NCBI GenBank assembly: GCA_902783435.1
Contig: CACZQV010000051.1
Span: 1-18,260, forward strand
Source: an uncultured Erysipelotrichaceae bacterium
GTDB lineage: Bacteria; Bacillota_I; Bacilli_A; RF39; UBA660
Length of the DNA: 18,260 nt
Reading direction: 5' to 3'
Each line of letters starts with the position of its first letter. Positions within the stretch are counted from its first letter, which is position 1. A program made the position numbers and the translations under genes. Below are positions 14,349 through 18,260 of this stretch, one piece after another. The notes beneath the pieces are model-generated. The model was not told where the DNA came from and ran no database searches. It saw only the letters and a list, made by a program, of their open reading frames with translations.

Positions 14349-15325
14349 CTATCATTTGTTTCAAATACATTTTCTGGGGCATCCGAATCATAATATCGTG
14401 ATTTTTCGATAGCATCTAAAGTATAATCATTTTCTGACTCAGACATTATATCATTTATAAAATCAATTTTATTTTGAGTTGGAGTTCCTAATGATTTTCG
14501 TTCTATTGTCTTATCTTCACTAAATATAATTTCACCAACTAAAGAATTCATATTATCTTTCAATTCCTTTGTGATATCTTTAACATCTGAATTACACGCT
14601 CCAGTAACATCTATTTCTTTACCAATGTTAACTGTATATTTTTTCTTATCCCTTAATATACCAATTGGAATAATAACACCATTTCCATTTATTGCAATTC
14701 GTGCAGTTCCAGGAAATAAAGCTTGAGTTAATCTTGGTGTTACATTCCATGCGCCTTCTGGATAAATTAATATATTGTCCCTATTAGCAATTCTTCGCGT
14801 ACATAAATCTTCACATATATGCCTATCTTTCTTATATTCATCATAAAGGATTTTCTCCTCCGGAGATAAAATTTCTCCTCTATGATGCTTTTTAAAAATA
14901 TCATATATATTATACCCAGTATCTACACATATTCTACCATGCATTATATCAAGAAATAACCCTTCGATATTTCTATATGTTTCTCCAGGATCTCCCATAA
15001 CAAAGTACGCTTGTTCACCTATAGCTTCCATAGCAGATTCAATATCATATCTACCAACGTGACTAGATGCGTATATTTTACCTTTAGAAGTATTATTAGT
15101 TCTTTTATCATCAAATAGAACTAGTTTTCTTCCACTCAATATACGATCTATTTTTAATACTAAGCTAGTTAGAAAATAGATTCTTTTCTTAATTTTACTT
15201 GATTCTAATTGTTTATTAGTATCATATTCATAACTACGCAATTTTCTATAATAAGAAGATAACTCTTGAATAGACATTTTTTTCAACTCTAATAATTTTT
15301 TATACTCAAAATCTGTAGAACCCAT
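14336..15325 (-). CDS. PlsC-type lysophospholipid acyltransferase-like protein
   Basis: Acyltransferase of the PlsC/AGPAT superfamily, probably acting on lysophosphatidate or a related acceptor in phospholipid synthesis. In the 329 residues the catalytic HX4D box appears as SSHVGRYD (His89, Asp94), and motif III as IYPEGAWN (187-194, for FPEG[T/A]). A PGTARIAINGNGVIIPIGI stretch (205-223) corresponds to the phosphate/acceptor region. The stretch between the two boxes is long (about 95 residues) and charged. No clear membrane helix is present, though 48-60 is hydrophobic; the C-terminal 50 residues are acidic and look disordered. I placed the start at 15325, with AGGAGG 7 bases upstream; an in-frame ATG at 15346 with GAGG is also plausible and adds seven residues. 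Substrate specificity cannot be told. Confidence 0.85.
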   Translation of the reverse strand: MGSTDFEYKKLLELKKMSIQELSSYYRKLRSYEYDTNKQLESSKIKKRIYFLTSLVLKIDRILSGRKLVLFDDKRTNNTSKGKIYASSHVGRYDIESAMEAIGEQAYFVMGDPGETYRNIEGLFLDIMHGRICVDTGYNIYDIFKKHHRGEILSPEEKILYDEYKKDRHICEDLCTRRIANRDNILIYPEGAWNVTPRLTQALFPGTARIAINGNGVIIPIGILRDKKKYTVNIGKEIDVTGACNSDVKDITKELKDNMNSLVGEIIFSEDKTIERKSLGTPTQNKIDFINDIMSESENDYTLDAIEKSRYYDSDAPENVFETNDRKRL

Positions 15326-15370
15326 TAAATTTCCTCCTAGTATCATTTTCAACCTCTTTTAATGGCACAT

Positions 15371-15399
15371 ATTATACCATAAAATCAGGTTTTCGTCAA
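15371..15399 (-). promoter_or_regulatory. Strong promoter of the acyltransferase gene
   Basis: Minus-strand TTGACG (15399-15394), a 17-base spacer and a perfect TATAAT (15376-15371) preceded by TGG (extended -10). It is the closest match to a SigA consensus in the window. It lies in the 95-base gap after mfd, which shows no clear terminator hairpin. Confidence 0.85.
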
Positions 15400-15420
15400 T
15401 TTTATTAATTCTATATAAAT

Positions 15421-18260
15421 CTATTTTACCATATTTTTCTCATAAATTTTATTTAATAATTTTACTAAATAAATAATAGGATGTTCTTCTAATTTAATAA
15501 TATCTAAGATTATAACTAAATTACTACCTTTACTCATAAATCTAAACATATTAGATACTTGGAATGCATCCATAAATATTTCTTCTGTATCAAGTTTAGA
15601 TGCAACATCCCCTGGGAATACTACTTCAATAGAATTTCTATTTTGATGAACATTACTAATTTTTAACTTAGATACTAATTTTTCAAACCATTCTTCATAC
15701 ATATAGATAATCAAGTCATCAGATAATTTACCAAATCTATCTTCAAGTTCACTTTTAATATTTTTAAATGACTTCTCATCTTCAATACTATTAATCTTTC
15801 TATGAATCTCAATTTTTAAATCATCTTCAGATACATAACTATCTTCAATATGAGTAGTAACACTAATTAATGGTTTAGATTCTACTTCTACCTCTTCTTC
15901 ATCTTCCTCATCTAGTACTTCTATTTCATTATTATTCTTTTTATTTATTTCATCTTCAAGCATCTTTAAGTATAAATCAATTCCAACACTATCAATAAAT
16001 CCAGCTTGTTCACTACCTAATATATCTCCAGCACCTCTAATTGATAAATCACGAGTAGCAATAGCAAAACCACTACCTAGTTCAGTAAACTCTTTAATAA
16101 CACCAAGTCTCTTAACTGCTGTTTCAGTTAAACTCTTAAATGGTTGATACATCAAATATGCATAAGCAAACTTATCACTTCTACCAACTCTACCTCTTAT
16201 TTGATATAGCTGAGCTAAGCCTAGACGCTCTGCATTTTCTACTATAATTGTATTAGCATTTGGAATATCAATACCAGACTCTAAGATTGTTGTACATACT
16301 AAAACATTAGTCTTTTTAGAAATGAAATCAAACATTATCTCCTCAATTTCACTACCTGTCATTTTACCATGAGCAAAGCTTACTTTTGCTTCGTCAACTA
16401 AATTTGATATCTCAGCAGCCTTTCTTTCAATTCCTTCTACGTTATTATATAGATAATATACCTGACCACCACGTTCAAGCTCTTTTGTTATAGCCTCCTT
16501 AATAATTTCCGGATCATATTCCATAACATAGGTTTGAACTGGCTTTCTATTTTGAGGTGGTTCATATATAACTGACATATCTCTTACACCAACAATAGAC
16601 ATATGAAGAGTTCTTGGTATTGGAGTAGCAGTCATTGTTAATACATCTACAGTATTTTTTAATTGTTTAATCTTTTCTTTATCCTTAACACCAAATCTAT
16701 GCTCTTCATCTATTATTAATAGTCCTAAGTCTTTAAATTCAACATCCTTACTTAATACTCTATGAGTACCAATAACGATATCTATTTCACCAAGCTTTAG
16801 CTTTTTAACAATATCATCTTGCTCTTTTTTAGTCTTAAATCTATTAAGAACAGCAACTCTAATTGGGTATTCTTTCATACGCTCTTTAAAGCCTTCATAT
16901 TGTTGATCAGCAAGAACTGTTGTTGGGACTAAATAAACAACTTGCTTTTGATCCATAACAGCCTTAAATGCAGCTCTAATAGCTACCTCAGTCTTACCAT
17001 AACCAACATCACCACAAAGAAGTCTATCCATAGGCTTTGGATTTTCCATATCTTTCTTAACTTCCTGGATACATCTTAATTGATCATCTGTTTCTGCGTA
17101 CTGGAAGCTATTTTCAAATTGTGTTTGCCATTCATTATCTGGTGAGAATGCATATCCTTTAACTTTTTGTCTTTTAGCATAAAGCTCTATTAATTCCTTA
17201 GCAACCTCACGTAAGTTATTTTTAACCTTAGCCTTAGTATTAGCCCAGTCCTTACCACCAAGCTTATATATTTTAGGAGCCGCTTCTCCACCAACATATT
17301 TTCTAACACTATCTAAAGAGTTTGTTGGAACATATAAAATATCATCATTTTTATATCTAATCTTTATATAATCCTTAACAATATCTCCAGTTTTAATTGT
17401 ATTAACACCTATATATTGTCCAATTCCGTGAATTTTATGAACAACATAGTCACCAATTCTTAAATCAGCAAAAACAACTTTCTCGCTTTGTTTAAATACT
17501 TTATTAACTCTCTTTGGTTTTGATTTAGCTACAAAGAACTCTTCACTACTAATAACTAACAACTTAGTATCTTTACATTCAAAACCAGCTGACAAAGCTC
17601 CTGTTGTTATAACAATTTCACCATATTTTACATCTTTAAGCTCTGCTGAATATCTATGGTTTATATCATTATCTGTTAATAATATTGCTATCTTCCTTGC
17701 GCTTTCTTCTGTACCACCAAGGATAATAACTTTCTTCTTTAAAGCTAATGATTCCTTTAATTGATTTAGAAATATTTCTGTTTCTGATTTATAAACCCTA
17801 ACATCTCTATAATTGAAATAATATGTTGTATTCTCAGTTTTTGTATCAGTCTTTTCTATATCAATATAGCTATGCTTTCCAAAGTCTAAATGATAATCAC
17901 TTATGCTTCTAATAGAGTCCGGAAAAAATCTTCCTTTTTCAGTTACGCTCTTTATTAGATTATTATTATCTATTTTTATATTATCTATTCTTTGTTTTAT
18001 TTTTGATTGTTCATCTAATACTATTAAGTAATTTTCTGACAAATATTCAATAAATGTTTCTGTTTTATCGTAGAATAAATCAAAATACTTATCTACCTTG
18101 CTTAAATAGTTACCATTCAGTATAAGCTCTTCATCTTCCTTAGAGCATTTACCATACTTACTTATCTTAGCTTTTAATACTTCTGGATCATGATCAAATA
18201 TGAATTCATGGCATGGATAAATATCTATAGAGTCAGTCATCTCTACAGATCTTTGTGATA
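15421..18260 (-). CDS. mfd: Transcription-repair coupling factor Mfd (5' end outside the window)
   Basis: DNA translocase that removes RNA polymerase stalled at lesions and recruits UvrA for nucleotide excision repair. About 946 residues are visible. The reading frame stays open to the right edge, with QRSVEMTDSIDIYPCHEF matching the end of the UvrB-homology module, so the methionine at 18240 is internal and roughly 200 or more N-terminal residues are missing. Counting from that methionine: the RNA-polymerase-interacting domain lies at about 255-320 (LRIGDYVVHKIHGIGQYIG); the RecG-like helicase begins near 380 with Walker A GDVGYGKTE at about 409, then IIDEEHRFG, TMTATPIPRTL and RGRVGRS; and the TRCF domain is C-terminal after an acidic insert (LDEEDEEEVEVE). 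All helicase motifs are intact. In B. subtilis mfd lies in the same chromosomal neighbourhood as yabP and divIC. Confidence 0.97.
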   Translation of the reverse strand, partial: SQRSVEMTDSIDIYPCHEFIFDHDPEVLKAKISKYGKCSKEDEELILNGNYLSKVDKYFDLFYDKTETFIEYLSENYLIVLDEQSKIKQRIDNIKIDNNNLIKSVTEKGRFFPDSIRSISDYHLDFGKHSYIDIEKTDTKTENTTYYFNYRDVRVYKSETEIFLNQLKESLALKKKVIILGGTEESARKIAILLTDNDINHRYSAELKDVKYGEIVITTGALSAGFECKDTKLLVISSEEFFVAKSKPKRVNKVFKQSEKVVFADLRIGDYVVHKIHGIGQYIGVNTIKTGDIVKDYIKIRYKNDDILYVPTNSLDSVRKYVGGEAAPKIYKLGGKDWANTKAKVKNNLREVAKELIELYAKRQKVKGYAFSPDNEWQTQFENSFQYAETDDQLRCIQEVKKDMENPKPMDRLLCGDVGYGKTEVAIRAAFKAVMDQKQVVYLVPTTVLADQQYEGFKERMKEYPIRVAVLNRFKTKKEQDDIVKKLKLGEIDIVIGTHRVLSKDVEFKDLGLLIIDEEHRFGVKDKEKIKQLKNTVDVLTMTATPIPRTLHMSIVGVRDMSVIYEPPQNRKPVQTYVMEYDPEIIKEAITKELERGGQVYYLYNNVEGIERKAAEISNLVDEAKVSFAHGKMTGSEIEEIMFDFISKKTNVLVCTTILESGIDIPNANTIIVENAERLGLAQLYQIRGRVGRSDKFAYAYLMYQPFKSLTETAVKRLGVIKEFTELGSGFAIATRDLSIRGAGDILGSEQAGFIDSVGIDLYLKMLEDEINKKNNNEIEVLDEEDEEEVEVESKPLISVTTHIEDSYVSEDDLKIEIHRKINSIEDEKSFKNIKSELEDRFGKLSDDLIIYMYEEWFEKLVSKLKISNVHQNRNSIEVVFPGDVASKLDTEEIFMDAFQVSNMFRFMSKGSNLVIILDIIKLEEHPIIYLVKLLNKIYEKNMVK

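Noticed and set aside
15421..18240. Reading mfd as a complete 939-residue gene starting at 18240
   Set aside because: The frame is open to the window edge and the residues before that methionine match the family, so the gene is cut by the window.

Overview
The window is one strand of a very AT-rich bacterial chromosome. Nearly every gene lies on the minus strand, and the products and their order match the core Bacilli segment metS-tatD-ksgA-yabG-veg ... spoVG ... yabP-yabQ-divIC ... tilS ... ftsH of Bacillus subtilis, with mfd at the far end. The base composition, poly-A/T tracts and short intergenic gaps suggest an uncultured low-GC Bacilli lineage, perhaps near the Mollicutes/Erysipelotrichia/RF39 groups (inference). 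TGA is used as a stop (yabG ends in TGA inside an ATGA overlap), so the code looks standard. The sporulation genes spoVG, yabG, yabP and yabQ suggest an endospore former or a lineage that still keeps that programme.

Layout in the direction of minus-strand transcription. Positions 18260-15421 hold mfd, whose 5' end lies outside the window. Then follow a PlsC-type acyltransferase (15325-14336) behind a near-consensus promoter, a seven-helix hybrid histidine kinase with a receiver domain (14287-12239), and an unrecognised 217-residue protein that appears translationally linked to the kinase (12230-11577). A methionine T-box leader (about 11550-11325) precedes metG (11305-9758). A small GT2 glycosyltransferase on the plus strand (9095-9754) converges on metG, and the two share one bidirectional terminator. 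Divergent from it is a GT4 glycosyltransferase (8985-8005) followed by tatD (7993-7238). Next come two paralogous membrane-anchored proteins (7193-6624 and 6615-6022), then a SipW-type signal peptidase (5936-5325). The housekeeping/sporulation block is rsmA, yabG, veg, spoVG, yabP, yabQ, divIC, tilS and the 5' part of ftsH (717 to beyond 1).

Functionally, the conserved block combines translation functions (MetRS, 16S rRNA dimethylation, tRNA-Ile lysidine synthesis), transcription-repair coupling, cell division and proteolysis (DivIC, FtsH), and spore coat/cortex functions (YabG, YabP, YabQ, SpoVG). What looks lineage-specific is the insertion between metG and rsmA: two glycosyltransferases, and a SipW peptidase with two paralogous anchored exoproteins occupying the place where B. 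subtilis carries yabE and rnmV. This is the best candidate for an undescribed surface or matrix system here.

Regulation is compact. Rho-independent hairpins repeatedly contain the stop codon of the upstream gene. In two places the terminator T-tract runs directly into an extended -10 element (TGTTATAAT) serving the next gene. No tRNA, rRNA, CRISPR array, insertion sequence or phage gene was seen. No gap over 300 bases lacks a gene; the longest (11306-11576) holds the T-box leader and its promoter.
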